This document shows, piece by piece, positions 16,802 through 25,429 of a stretch of DNA of 42,827 nucleotides (position 1 is its first letter; each line of letters starts with the position of its first letter). Below the pieces are notes generated by a model, which was given only the letters and a program-made list of their open reading frames with translations, did no database searches and was not told where the DNA came from. A program made the translations under genes and the position numbers. Source of the stretch: Alphaproteobacteria bacterium (lineage in GTDB: Bacteria > Pseudomonadota > Alphaproteobacteria > Micavibrionales > UBA1664); NCBI GenBank assembly GCA_018969935.1, contig JAGWXJ010000001.1, forward strand, positions 1 through 42,827, in the 5' to 3' direction.

Positions 16802-18178
16802 ATGGCCAAACCTAAAATCTCCTATGCCTGTCAGAATTGCGGCGCCGTCCATCCCAGATGGTCAGGCCACTGCGATGCCTGCGGCGGCTGGAACACAATT
16901 ACCGAGGAAATACAGTCCGCAGCGCCCGTAGGCTCTCTTAAGGCCAAAGGGCCCGCCCGCAGCAATGTGGTCGAATTTGTCGACCTCAAGGGCCAGAACG
17001 CCCCGCTGCCACGCGCCTCCAGCGGCATTGGAGAATGGGACCGCGTAACCGGCGGCGGCCTCGTTCCCGGCTCTGTTACTCTCATTGGCGGTGACCCCGG
17101 CATCGGCAAATCCACTTTGCTTCTGCAACTCGTGGCAGCCCTTGCGCAAAAAAATCTGACCTGCGCCTATATTTCAGGCGAGGAAGCAATCGATCAGGTT
17201 CGCCTGCGCGCCCGCCGTCTGGGCCTTGAACAATCCCCCGTACACTTGGCATCAGCCACATCGGTCCGCGATATCGTCTCAACGCTGGAGCCGCAAAAAG
17301 GCCAGAAAAACCCGTACGATCTGGTTGTCATCGACTCCATACAAACCATGTTCGTGGACACAATCGAATCGGCACCCGGCACAGTCGGGCAAGTCCGCGC
17401 CACGACATCCGAACTCATACGCCTGGCCAAAACACACAACATCACAGTACTTATCGTAGGCCACGTCACCAAGGAAGGCACCATCGCAGGCCCCCGCGTC
17501 CTCGAACACATGGTAGATACCGTGCTGTATTTCGAAGGGGATCGCGGCCACCAGTTCCGTATCCTCCGCGGCGTCAAAAACCGTTTCGGCCCGACCGATG
17601 AAATCGGCGTCTTTGAAATGGGTGGCAAGGGCTTGGCCGAAGTCCCGAACCCATCAGCCCTATTTCTGGCTGAACGCCGCGAGCGCATTTCAGGAAGCGC
17701 CGTATTGGCCGCATTGGAAGGCACAAGGCCAGTACTGGTTGAAGTTCAGGCGCTTGTGGCCCCCACTACTTACTCCGCGCCCAAACGAGCCGTAGTAGGT
17801 TACGACAGCAACCGCCTTTCCATGATACTCGCCGTGCTGGAAGCCCGCTGCGGCATCATGTTTTCAGGGCAGGATGTGTACCTGAATATCGCGGGCGGCC
17901 TCAAGATTGCCGAACCTGCCGCCGACTTGGCAGTCGCAGCCGCCCTGTGTAGTGCCCTTTCAGGCATCGCTATTTCAGGAGACGCGATCATATTCGGCGA
18001 AATTGGCCTCTCGGGCGAAATCCGCCCCGTCCCGCAACCAGATTTACGCTTGAAGGAGGCCGAAAAGCTCGGCTTCAAATCTGCGTACATACCTCAAGGC
18101 AAATCAAAACCATCCGGCCATATGGATTGCCATAGCTTCACCACCCTCGATGATTTTGTGCGTTACCTAAGGGGCTGA
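16802..18178 (+). CDS. radA: DNA repair protein RadA
   Basis: A RecA-like branch-migration ATPase that helps process recombination intermediates. The 458-aa protein has an N-terminal zinc finger (CQNCG with CDACG 17 residues later). Walker A is GGDPGIGKST, and the RadA-specific KNRFG motif lies in KNRFGPTDE. A C-terminal Lon-like domain follows (from about 290), with GEIGLSGEIRPV. The protein starts MAKPK as is usual for RadA; a GTG at 16787 would add five residues. It converges with the TRIC gene and overlaps its end by 12 bases. Confidence 0.96.
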   Translation: MAKPKISYACQNCGAVHPRWSGHCDACGGWNTITEEIQSAAPVGSLKAKGPARSNVVEFVDLKGQNAPLPRASSGIGEWDRVTGGGLVPGSVTLIGGDPGIGKSTLLLQLVAALAQKNLTCAYISGEEAIDQVRLRARRLGLEQSPVHLASATSVRDIVSTLEPQKGQKNPYDLVVIDSIQTMFVDTIESAPGTVGQVRATTSELIRLAKTHNITVLIVGHVTKEGTIAGPRVLEHMVDTVLYFEGDRGHQFRILRGVKNRFGPTDEIGVFEMGGKGLAEVPNPSALFLAERRERISGSAVLAALEGTRPVLVEVQALVAPTTYSAPKRAVVGYDSNRLSMILAVLEARCGIMFSGQDVYLNIAGGLKIAEPAADLAVAAALCSALSGIAISGDAIIFGEIGLSGEIRPVPQPDLRLKEAEKLGFKSAYIPQGKSKPSGHMDCHSFTTLDDFVRYLRG

Positions 18179-18817
18179 GCCGTCACTAGCGCGGCGTTTC
18201 TCGGTATGGTCTTCTATCCACTGGTAACCGGGTAATTGCAGGCGCCAGATAATGGCGGCTGCACGTAACGCAAAGCAGGATGCAACGCCTGCAAGTACAG
18301 CCATGGTTGGCGCATACGTATGCACCACCAGAAATACGGCAGCACCCAGCGCGCAGGCTGTTGCGTATATCTCTTTCCTGATAATCAGGCTCGGCTCCCC
18401 CGCAAGGATGTCGCGGATAATCCCGCCAACAATCGATGTCATGACACCCATGGTAATGCACACGCTCCAGTGCGCGCCCGCATCCAGCGCGATCTTTGCG
18501 CCCGTCACGGTAAATACCGCAACGCCCACGGCATCGCCCCATACAATCCACTTTTGGTAGGATGCCACATGCCGCGCCACAAAAAACATGACGATAGCCG
18601 TCACGACGCAATCAATTAGGTAAAGCGGCTGCTTGACCCAGAATACAGGCAGATTGCCCAGCACCACATCCCGCGCCGTACCGCCGCCAATACCTGTTAC
18701 GGCGGCAAGCAACACAAAGCTCACGATATCCAGCTGCTTTTTGGCCGCCACAAGGCACCCCGTGATGGCAAACACGGCAACCCCAGCGTAATCGATGAAC
18801 AAAAGCAGCTTTTCCAT
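18167..18817 (-). CDS. TRIC-family cation channel protein (UPF0126, YadS-like)
   Basis: A 216-aa inner-membrane protein with about seven membrane helices arranged as a repeated pair, the hallmark of prokaryotic TRIC channels. The repeat shows as GVAVFAITGCLVAAKKQLD with GIGGGTARDVVLG, and again as GVAVFTVTGAKIALDAG with SIVGGIIRDILAG. The glycine-rich GGxxRD loops are the conserved pore elements. Family members conduct monovalent cations; the role here is not known. The ATG at 18817 matches the family start; in-frame codons upstream to 18937 would run into aroA. The start has no Shine-Dalgarno but a TACAAT six bases before it. It diverges from aroA across 42 bases. Confidence 0.9.
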   Translation of the reverse strand: MEKLLLFIDYAGVAVFAITGCLVAAKKQLDIVSFVLLAAVTGIGGGTARDVVLGNLPVFWVKQPLYLIDCVVTAIVMFFVARHVASYQKWIVWGDAVGVAVFTVTGAKIALDAGAHWSVCITMGVMTSIVGGIIRDILAGEPSLIIRKEIYATACALGAAVFLVVHTYAPTMAVLAGVASCFALRAAAIIWRLQLPGYQWIEDHTEKRRASDGSAP

Positions 18818-18823
18818 CAGGAT

Positions 18824-18829
18824 ATTGTA
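18824..18829 (-). promoter_or_regulatory. -10 element of the TRIC gene (leaderless arrangement)
   Basis: On the minus strand TACAAT, six bases, then the ATG at 18817. No Shine-Dalgarno fits in the six-base gap. Confidence 0.45.
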
Positions 18830-18859
18830 CCCGCACCGCGGGTTTAGTAAAAGGATGGC

Positions 18860-20164
18860 ATGACAACGCTCACATCTGCCAAAGCTTCCCCCCTCAAAGG
18901 CACCATCAAGGTGCCGGGTGATAAATCCATGTCCCACCGCGCCGTTATGTTCGGCGCGCTGGCTGAGGGCACGACAACCGTAACCGGCCTTCTGGAAGGC
19001 GAGGACGTTCTAAGCACCGCTGCCGCCATGCGCGCCATGGGTGCCACCGTCAACAAGCAGGGCGATACCTGGACCATCACGGGCGTTGGCACCAAAGGCC
19101 TCAGCCAGCCAGCCGAAACACTGGACCTTGGCAACAGCGGCACATCCGCCCGCCTAATTACGGGCATCATTGCAGGCTACCCCATCAAGGCGACCATGAC
19201 GGGCGACGCATCGCTCACCAAGCGCCCCATGAAGCGCGTGATGGATCCCCTTACCCAAATGGGCGCAAGCTTCCAGTCCAACGACGGCAAAATGCCCATG
19301 ACGGTGCAGGGCAGCGCTGCCTTGCAAGCCATGCACTACGATATGCCTGTGGCATCGGCACAGGTGAAATCCGCCGTTATTCTTGCAGGGTTGAATGCAC
19401 AAGGCACAACATCGGTACGGGAACCGAAGCCCAGCCGTGACCACACCGAGCGCATGCTCGGCGCATTCGGTGTATCCTGCACAACGGATGGAAATGTCGT
19501 CAGCATCAAGGGTGGCCAAAGGCTAAAGGCTCCTGCAAATACAGTCGTCGTGCCGGGTGATCCGTCATCGGCGGCATTCGCCATCGTTGCTGCGTTATTA
19601 ATCGAAGGCAGCGAAATCATCATCGAAAACGTTGGCCTCAACCCAACCCGTACGGGCCTCTTTGATACGCTGCGCGATATGGGCGGCCACCTTGAAATCA
19701 TCAACCGCCGTGATGTAGGCGGTGAACCGGTGGGCGATTTGCGCGTCAAACACTCCAGTCTCAAAGGCACAACCGTGCCCGTTTCGCGCGTCCCCTCCAT
19801 GATTGACGAATTCCCCGTACTTTTCGTGGCCGCCGCCTGCGCGGACGGTGAAACCTTCTGCGATAGCCTCGATGAACTGCGCGTAAAGGAAAGTGACAGG
19901 CTCAAAACAATGGCCGAAAACCTGACTGCATGCGGCGTAAAATGCGAGGAAGGCGAAATGTCCCTCCGCATCTTCGGCAATGGCACACCGCCCAAAGGCG
20001 GCGCTACGGTCAAAACGCACCTCGATCACCGTATTGCCATGGCGCATCTGGTTTTGGGCGCTGTATCACAGCAACCTGTAAGCATTGATGATGCCGCTGC
20101 CATCGCAACCAGCTTCCCCGGCTTTGTCGCACTCATGAACAATCTGGGCACTCGGATGGGATAG
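18860..20164 (+). CDS. aroA: 3-phosphoshikimate 1-carboxyvinyltransferase (EPSP synthase, class II-like)
   Basis: Sixth step of the shikimate pathway: shikimate-3-phosphate plus PEP gives EPSP. The 434-aa protein has PGDKSMSHRAVMFGALAEG, LDLGNSGTSARL, GDASLTKRPMKRVMDPL, ASAQVKSAVILAGLNAQG, PGDPSSAAF, PTRTGLFDTL and LRVKESDRL. These are closer to the CP4-type (class II) sequences than to E. coli AroA. At the position where CP4 has the Ala linked to glyphosate tolerance (GNAAT), this protein has Gly (GNSGT), so tolerance of that type is not predicted. AAAAGGAT precedes the start. It heads the run aroA - DUF218 gene - cmk - rpsA. Confidence 0.96.
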   Translation: MTTLTSAKASPLKGTIKVPGDKSMSHRAVMFGALAEGTTTVTGLLEGEDVLSTAAAMRAMGATVNKQGDTWTITGVGTKGLSQPAETLDLGNSGTSARLITGIIAGYPIKATMTGDASLTKRPMKRVMDPLTQMGASFQSNDGKMPMTVQGSAALQAMHYDMPVASAQVKSAVILAGLNAQGTTSVREPKPSRDHTERMLGAFGVSCTTDGNVVSIKGGQRLKAPANTVVVPGDPSSAAFAIVAALLIEGSEIIIENVGLNPTRTGLFDTLRDMGGHLEIINRRDVGGEPVGDLRVKHSSLKGTTVPVSRVPSMIDEFPVLFVAAACADGETFCDSLDELRVKESDRLKTMAENLTACGVKCEEGEMSLRIFGNGTPPKGGATVKTHLDHRIAMAHLVLGAVSQQPVSIDDAAAIATSFPGFVALMNNLGTRMG

Positions 20165-20166
20165 CA

Positions 20167-20718
20167 ATGGGCAAAAGAACCGTAATTGCAGCACTCACAT
20201 TTGCAATCGCGGCCATGGCGCCTGACCAAACGGCGTTACCTTGGCAAACACAGGCCGTCACCAACAGCCAAACGCCCGAAAACACACTCATTGCCGTATT
20301 CACGGGCGATAAGGGCCGCATACCGGAAGGTTTGCGCCTGCTATCCGAAAAAGCGGGCAACCATCTCCTCATCTCGGGATATGATCTTCCTATCTGTTAC
20401 GAGTGCCGCGCCGCAGCCAGTGAAGGGCAGGAAGTACTGCTTGATACAAAAGCCAAGAACACGCGTGAAAACGCAATAAACACCGCCCGTATCGCACGCG
20501 AGGGCAATTACAGCCACATCATCCTCGTAACATCCGATTACCACATGGAAAGATCGTTTTATCTGCTGCGCAATCGCTTGCGGGATACGCGTATCACAAT
20601 CCACCCGTACCCTGTGGTATCGGAAACCAACTTAAGACCGGCTATTGAAAGCGAACGTTGGAAAATGTGGGTTACGCGACGCGGTATAGAAACAAGCCTG
20701 CGACATTATCTTCGATAG
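20167..20718 (+). CDS. DUF218 (YdcF/SanA-like) exported protein
   Basis: A 183-aa protein with an N-terminal hydrophobic segment (about residues 5-18) that is probably a signal peptide or anchor. A DUF218 domain follows, with IAVFTGDKGRIPEGLRLL, KNTRENAINTARIA and the hallmark LVTSDYHMERSFYLL. DUF218 members such as ElyC and SanA act at the cell envelope in peptidoglycan or lipid-carrier related roles, and the exact reaction is unsettled. It starts two bases after aroA ends, so it is surely co-transcribed, and it separates aroA from cmk, which are usually adjacent. A weak GC-poor gap follows before cmk. Confidence 0.88.
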   Translation: MGKRTVIAALTFAIAAMAPDQTALPWQTQAVTNSQTPENTLIAVFTGDKGRIPEGLRLLSEKAGNHLLISGYDLPICYECRAAASEGQEVLLDTKAKNTRENAINTARIAREGNYSHIILVTSDYHMERSFYLLRNRLRDTRITIHPYPVVSETNLRPAIESERWKMWVTRRGIETSLRHYLR

Positions 20719-20772
20719 CACCATATTTTGGGGCCTTTTTAATTTCACAATTTGACTTTAGAGTACCCATAT

Positions 20773-21438
20773 ATGGCAACACCAATCATTACCATCGACG
20801 GCCCTGCGGCATCTGGCAAAGGCACCTTGGCCAAGCGGCTTGCCTCCACCCTCGGCTTCTACTATCTCGACTCCGGGGCGATATACCGCCTCCTCGCCCT
20901 CAAAATCCTGAGCGAGGGTCTGGACCCCGACAACGAAGACCAATGCGTTAAGGCCGCCCGCGCCTTCGTCCCCGAATTTGACCCTGCACGCATGTCCATC
21001 CCCGATATCCGCACCGAACGCGTATCCGACGCAACCTCGCGTTCCTCACGCTTTGAAGGGGTGCGCGCGGCCCTTCTGGAAATCCAGCGCGGTGTCGCCC
21101 ATAACCCGCCGGCACCCTTTAAGGGCGCTGTATTGGAAGGGCGCGACACGGGCACTGTTGTCTGCCCCGATGCCGACCTCAAGATTTTCCTGACCGCAAC
21201 AGCCGAGGCTCGCGCCCAAAGGCGTACAAAAGAGTTGCTTTCCCGCGGGGAAACCGTTACATACGAGGCCGTCCTGCAGAATTTGAAAGAACGCGATGAG
21301 CGTGACTCCACCCGCGCAGTGGCCCCGTTGAAACCGGCACAAGATGCGGCAACGGTCGACACCAGCGGAATGGATGCGGATGCGGCCTTGGGCTTTGTGC
21401 TCGATCTGGTTCGCAAACGCCTTGCAAGCGCTGCCTGA
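20773..21438 (+). CDS. cmk: Cytidylate kinase
   Basis: Phosphorylates CMP and dCMP with ATP. The 221-aa protein begins MATPIITIDGPAASGKGTL, carrying the P-loop, followed by the conserved YLDSGAIYR (nucleotide-binding Asp/Arg), a GRDTGTVVCPDADLKIFLTA core, and RDSTRAVAPLKPAQDA. The ATG at 20773 gives the family start; an in-frame TTG at 20752 would add seven residues and has no better ribosome site. It precedes rpsA, the normal order in proteobacteria. Confidence 0.95.
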   Translation: MATPIITIDGPAASGKGTLAKRLASTLGFYYLDSGAIYRLLALKILSEGLDPDNEDQCVKAARAFVPEFDPARMSIPDIRTERVSDATSRSSRFEGVRAALLEIQRGVAHNPPAPFKGAVLEGRDTGTVVCPDADLKIFLTATAEARAQRRTKELLSRGETVTYEAVLQNLKERDERDSTRAVAPLKPAQDAATVDTSGMDADAALGFVLDLVRKRLASAA

Positions 21439-21560
21439 CAACCGCCTGCCACTGAAGCCTTTTTAGGCCGTCAAACAGGAAGCAAAGCGGTACTTCACCC
21501 AAAGGGTGGCAAGTTTATTGAAGTATTTTGTGCCTAAATCCCCACGCGTATCCAACCGCA

Positions 21561-21598
21561 GCTGAGGCGTATTTTAGTACGTCTTCTAGCGGTTTTTT
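21561..21598 (+). promoter_or_regulatory. Possible attenuator or terminator in the rpsA leader
   Basis: GCT-GAGG-CGT (21561-21570) can pair with ACG-CTTC-AGC (21579-21590), with two single-base bulges and an eight-base loop, followed by six T residues (21593-21598). It lies 65 bases before rpsA. The 224-base gap 21439-21662 holds this and a weak promoter-like pair (TTGCTG at 21597, TTAAGA at 21620). Confidence 0.45.
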
Positions 21599-21662
21599 GC
21601 TGTGTGCGATTTACAGGCCTTAAGAAAAAATCACTGCCGCCCATAACAAGGAAACCCAAACA

Positions 21663-23459
21663 ATGGCTCGTATAGCAGCTCAACTCAAGGACCGCGAAGA
21701 ATCCAAAATTTTCGCAGCCCTTCTTAACGAAACAGTAAAACCACAGACCGCCTTCGAAGGCACCGTCGTGAAAGGCCGCATCATCGGCTTCACCCCTGAC
21801 GATGTCATCGTGGACGTCGGTCTGAAATCCGAAGGCCGCGTTCCCATGAAGGAATTCGGTTTCGCCGCCCAAAAAGGCTCCATGAACGTTGGCGACATCA
21901 TCGAAGTGTTCGTCGAACGCGTGGAAGACCGTCAGGGCGAAGCAGTACTCTCCCGCGAAAAAGCGAAACGCGAGGAAGCTTGGAGCGAACTCGAGCGCCT
22001 GCACCTCAAAAACGAGCGTGTTAACGGCGTTATCTTCGGCAAAGTCAAAGGCGGCTTTACCGTTGACCTCAACGGCGCTGTGGCATTCCTGCCCGGCTCG
22101 CAAGTTGATATCCGCCCCGTCAAGGACATCGGTCCTCTCTTCGGCACACCGCAACCTTTCCTCATCCTGAAAATGGACCACGCACGCGGCAACATCGTTG
22201 TTTCGCGCCGCGCAGTTCTGGAAGAGTCGCGCGCAGAAGCCCGTACGGACCTCATGGCCCAGATGGAAGAAGGCCGCGTTCTGCAAGGCGTTGTCAAGAA
22301 CATCACCGATTACGGTGCGTTCATCGACCTCGGCGGCGTGGATGGTCTTCTCCACGTCACGGACATCTCGTGGAAACGCGTCAACCACCCATCCGAAGTT
22401 CTGCAGATCGGCCAGTCGCTCGACGTCATGGTCATCCGCTACAACAAGGAAACGGGCCGCGTATCCCTCGGTCTGAAACAGCTGGAAAAAGATCCATGGG
22501 AAGGCGCCGAGCGCCGTTACCAGTCTGGCCAGCGCTTCAAAGGCCGCATCTCCAACATCACGGACTACGGCGCCTTCGTTGAACTCGAAGACGGCGTTGA
22601 AGGTCTTGTGCACGTGTCGGAAATGTCCTGGACCAAGAAGAACGTCCACCCCGGCAAAATCGTTTCGACCTCTCAGGAAGTCGAAGTGGTCGTGCTCGAT
22701 GTCGACATGGAAAAACGCCGCATTTCGCTTGGCATCAAACAATGCCAGCCGAACCCGTGGAAAGCATTCGCTGACAGCCACAACGTTGGCGATGTCATCG
22801 AAGGCGAAGCCCGCAACGTCACTGAATTCGGTGTGTTCGTGGCACTCGACGCGGAAATCGACGGCATGGTCCACATGTCCGATATCTCGTGGGAAGTACC
22901 CGCTGAAGAAGCCATCAAAACGGTTGCCAAAGGCTCCACCGTCAAGGCCAAAATCCTTGAGATGGACCCCGAGAAAGAGCGCGTTGCTCTTGGTATCAAG
23001 CAACTGACGGAAAAACCGGCAAACGCCATCGAATCGACCCGCAAGGGCAAGTCCGAAGGCGAAGCCGCTGCCGCAGGCGCTTCCGCGAAGAAAGGCGACG
23101 TTGTCACCTGCACGGTTTCGGCCGTGGAACAGGACGGCATCCACGTCACCCTCTCCGATGGCTCGAAAGGCTACATCAAACGCAACGACCTCTCCCGCGA
23201 ACGTTCGGAGCAACGCCCCGACCGCTTTGCAGTCGGCGAGAAAGTCGATGCCAAAATCGTGGCAACCGGCAAGAAAGGCGAAGTCAGCCTTTCCATCAAG
23301 GCCCGCGAAATCGACGAAGACAAAGCCGCAATGGCCGAGTACGGTTCGTCGGATTCAGGCGCCTCGCTTGGTGACATCCTTGGCGCAGCCCTTGGCCGTG
23401 AAGCCGAAGCTGCCGAGAAGCCCAAGAAAAAAGCTTCCAAGAAAAAAGACGCTGAATAA
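21663..23459 (+). CDS. rpsA: 30S ribosomal protein S1
   Basis: S1 brings mRNA to the 30S subunit, especially messages with weak ribosome binding sites. The 598-aa protein has six S1 repeats, each with the G-x-V-x-x-I-x-x-G/Y-G-A/V-F pattern: about residues 33-100, 118-185, 203-271, 290-358, 376-445 and 475-545. The most typical are ITDYGAFIDLGGVDGLLHV and ITDYGAFVELEDGVEGLVHV. A Lys/Ala/Glu-rich tail ends the protein. AAGGAAA precedes the ATG. S1 genes often carry autoregulatory leaders, which fits the structured leader here. A strong terminator follows. The ihfB gene that often follows rpsA is absent. Confidence 0.97.
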   Translation: MARIAAQLKDREESKIFAALLNETVKPQTAFEGTVVKGRIIGFTPDDVIVDVGLKSEGRVPMKEFGFAAQKGSMNVGDIIEVFVERVEDRQGEAVLSREKAKREEAWSELERLHLKNERVNGVIFGKVKGGFTVDLNGAVAFLPGSQVDIRPVKDIGPLFGTPQPFLILKMDHARGNIVVSRRAVLEESRAEARTDLMAQMEEGRVLQGVVKNITDYGAFIDLGGVDGLLHVTDISWKRVNHPSEVLQIGQSLDVMVIRYNKETGRVSLGLKQLEKDPWEGAERRYQSGQRFKGRISNITDYGAFVELEDGVEGLVHVSEMSWTKKNVHPGKIVSTSQEVEVVVLDVDMEKRRISLGIKQCQPNPWKAFADSHNVGDVIEGEARNVTEFGVFVALDAEIDGMVHMSDISWEVPAEEAIKTVAKGSTVKAKILEMDPEKERVALGIKQLTEKPANAIESTRKGKSEGEAAAAGASAKKGDVVTCTVSAVEQDGIHVTLSDGSKGYIKRNDLSRERSEQRPDRFAVGEKVDAKIVATGKKGEVSLSIKAREIDEDKAAMAEYGSSDSGASLGDILGAALGREAEAAEKPKKKASKKKDAE

Positions 23460-23480
23460 TCTGATCAGCCTCTGAAAGTC

Positions 23481-23510
23481 AAAACCCCCGCCTCGACAGC
23501 GGGGGTTTTT
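23481..23510 (+). terminator. Rho-independent terminator after rpsA
   Basis: AAAACCCCCGC (23481-23491) pairs with GCGGGGGTTTT (23499-23509) around a seven-base loop, followed by further T residues. Confidence 0.92.
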
Positions 23511-23528
23511 TCATGCTCAAATTGGTAC

Positions 23529-23738
23529 ATGGAAAAATATCGCAAACTCATTATCTCGCAATTCTGTGCACTGGGCGCGGTTGGTGCTGCCATCCTTGGC
23601 TTCCTGCGCTACCAGCAGGTGCATAGCCTGACAGACCAGATGACGCTCAGCTTCATCCTGTTCGCAGTTGTTCTGTTTGCAATGGAAGTCAGGCTCGTCC
23701 TCGGCTGGATTGCCGAAAAAAAACAGTCCAAAGTTTAG
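23529..23738 (+). CDS. Small two-helix membrane protein, 69 aa
   Basis: A 69-aa protein with two hydrophobic helices (about residues 8-26 and 38-60), a basic N-terminus and a Lys-rich C-terminus (EKKQSKV). I do not recognise a family. It begins 19 bases after the rpsA terminator without a clear Shine-Dalgarno, so it would need its own promoter, which I cannot identify. Its stop overlaps the stop of the convergent acyl-CoA ligase by a few bases. The amphipathic layout and good codon pattern favour a real gene. Confidence 0.65.
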   Translation: MEKYRKLIISQFCALGAVGAAILGFLRYQQVHSLTDQMTLSFILFAVVLFAMEVRLVLGWIAEKKQSKV

Positions 23739-25414
23739 CCCGCGCGGTCCTTGGCGGCTACATCCTTGCGGCTTAGTTTGCCGATAAGGGTTTTGGGTAA
23801 CGGCGTGTCCGATATTTCTATGGCGCGCGGCACCTCAGTAGGTGTCAGCTGCTCTTTCAAAAACGCTTTCAGCGCCCCCGCATCCAGCGTTACACCGGCC
23901 TTCGGGTGCACCCATGCCTTTACCATCTCGCCGCGCTGCGGGTCAGGCACACCGGCCACAATACATTCGGCAACGCCACCATACTGGTAAATCACATCTT
24001 CAACGTTTCGCGGATATACCTTGAAGCCGTTGACGATAATCATGTCCTTGATACGGTCTACAATCCGCACATACCCCTGCGTATCCATGGTGGCAACGTC
24101 ACCCGTATGCAAACGGCCATCGCGCAGCACGGCTGCCGTTTCATCTGGCTTGTTCCAGTATTCTTTCATCACTTGGGGCCCGCGCACACAAAGCTCGCCC
24201 TTCTCGCCCAGCGGCATCAACGTCACGCCGTCCTCAAGGGACACGATTTCAACGACCGTACCGCAAACAGGCAACCCGATAGACCCCGCGGCGTTGGACC
24301 CCGCAGTCGGGTTCACGCATACAACTGGCGAAGTTTCGGACAAGCCGTAACCTTCCACCACCACGGCGCCCGTCAGGTCCTCGAAAGTTTTTTTAACCTC
24401 GACCGGCAAAGGCGCCCCACCCGATACGCAGTACTGGATGGATGACAAATCGTACTTAGTTCCCGCGGCTTTTTGCGCAATCGCGTTATAAATAGCGGGC
24501 ACGGCGGGAAACAGCTTCGGCTTCTTTTTTGATATGATTTTGAGCGTTTCCTCGACATCGAATTTCGGTGTGGCGATGATTTCCCACCCCAGCCGCACAC
24601 CAAAGTTAAGGACTGCTGTCATCGAAAAAGCATGGAAGAAGGGGATAACGCCAAGCATCTTCCCGTCCCCCTCGCTCGCCTCGGGGAACCACAGGCGGCA
24701 CTGCTCCACATTGGCGGTTATATTTGCATGCGTAAGGGCTGCCGCTTTGGGCACACCCGTGGTACCACCCGTGTATTGCAACAGTGCTATGTCGTTTGCG
24801 GGGTCTATGGGCACGGCAGCAGGTATGCCGTCGTTATGCGTTAGCTCGTCAAAGGCAAGGTAATCGCCGTTATGGGCATCTGCGGCAATATCCTTCCATT
24901 TGATAACAGGAAACAGGAGGTTTTTGGGGAACGGCAGCACATCCACAAAACGGCACACCACAAGGTTTTCAAGCTTGGTCTGGTGCAGCACATCCACTGC
25001 TTTGGAAAACATCGGCTCGAGGTCCAGTGTCACCAGATATTTGGCGCCTGAATCGTCAATATGGTGTTTGACCTCGCGCTCCGCATATAGCGGGTTGAGG
25101 TTCACGATGATGCCTCCTGCCTTCAGTATCCCGTAATAGCAGGCTGCATAAAACGGGCAGTTGGGCAGCATGAGCGCCACGCGGTCACCCTTTTGCAGGC
25201 CTCGTTCCTGAAAGCCCTTGGCCACATGGTTGGCGGCAGTAGCAAGCTCGGTCCATGTATACCGCTTGCCAAGATAATCAAAGGCAGGCTTGTCACCGTA
25301 TTTGGCGTGCGCAACATCCAGAAGGTCCGATACGGGGTAAATGCGTATCTCGGCATCCCAGCTTACGCCGGGCGCATAACTTTTGGACCATATATCGGGC
25401 GTATAAGGGTTCAT
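23735..25414 (-). CDS. fadD: Long-chain acyl-CoA ligase (FadD-like)
   Basis: An ANL-superfamily adenylating enzyme that activates fatty acids to acyl-CoA with ATP. The 559-aa protein has the P-loop-like LLQYTGGTTGVPKAA, the A5 motif VVEGYGLSETSP, the hinge region TGDVATMDTQGYVRIVDR, and the fatty-acyl signature KDMIIVNGFKVYP. The C-terminal catalytic Lys lies in PKTLIGKLSRKD. The order of domains and length match bacterial FadD. The ATG at 25414 is six bases from an extended -10, so the message may be leaderless. It follows the ABC transporter ATPase on the same strand, but the separate promoter suggests independent expression. Confidence 0.92.
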   Translation of the reverse strand: MNPYTPDIWSKSYAPGVSWDAEIRIYPVSDLLDVAHAKYGDKPAFDYLGKRYTWTELATAANHVAKGFQERGLQKGDRVALMLPNCPFYAACYYGILKAGGIIVNLNPLYAEREVKHHIDDSGAKYLVTLDLEPMFSKAVDVLHQTKLENLVVCRFVDVLPFPKNLLFPVIKWKDIAADAHNGDYLAFDELTHNDGIPAAVPIDPANDIALLQYTGGTTGVPKAAALTHANITANVEQCRLWFPEASEGDGKMLGVIPFFHAFSMTAVLNFGVRLGWEIIATPKFDVEETLKIISKKKPKLFPAVPAIYNAIAQKAAGTKYDLSSIQYCVSGGAPLPVEVKKTFEDLTGAVVVEGYGLSETSPVVCVNPTAGSNAAGSIGLPVCGTVVEIVSLEDGVTLMPLGEKGELCVRGPQVMKEYWNKPDETAAVLRDGRLHTGDVATMDTQGYVRIVDRIKDMIIVNGFKVYPRNVEDVIYQYGGVAECIVAGVPDPQRGEMVKAWVHPKAGVTLDAGALKAFLKEQLTPTEVPRAIEISDTPLPKTLIGKLSRKDVAAKDRAG

Positions 25415-25420
25415 CCGATA

Positions 25421-25426
25421 ATTATA
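25421..25426 (-). promoter_or_regulatory. Extended -10 of the acyl-CoA ligase gene
   Basis: On the minus strand TGGTATAAT is followed by TATCGG and the ATG at 25414: a consensus TATAAT with the TGn extension, six bases from the start. It sits in the 15-base gap after the ABC ATPase gene. Confidence 0.6.
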
Positions 25427-25429
25427 CCA

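Noticed and set aside
21534..23213. Long open frame of about 559 codons on the minus strand
   Set aside because: It lies entirely antisense to rpsA, a clear six-repeat S1 gene. Its composition is explained by the codon bias of the real gene, and it has no domain.
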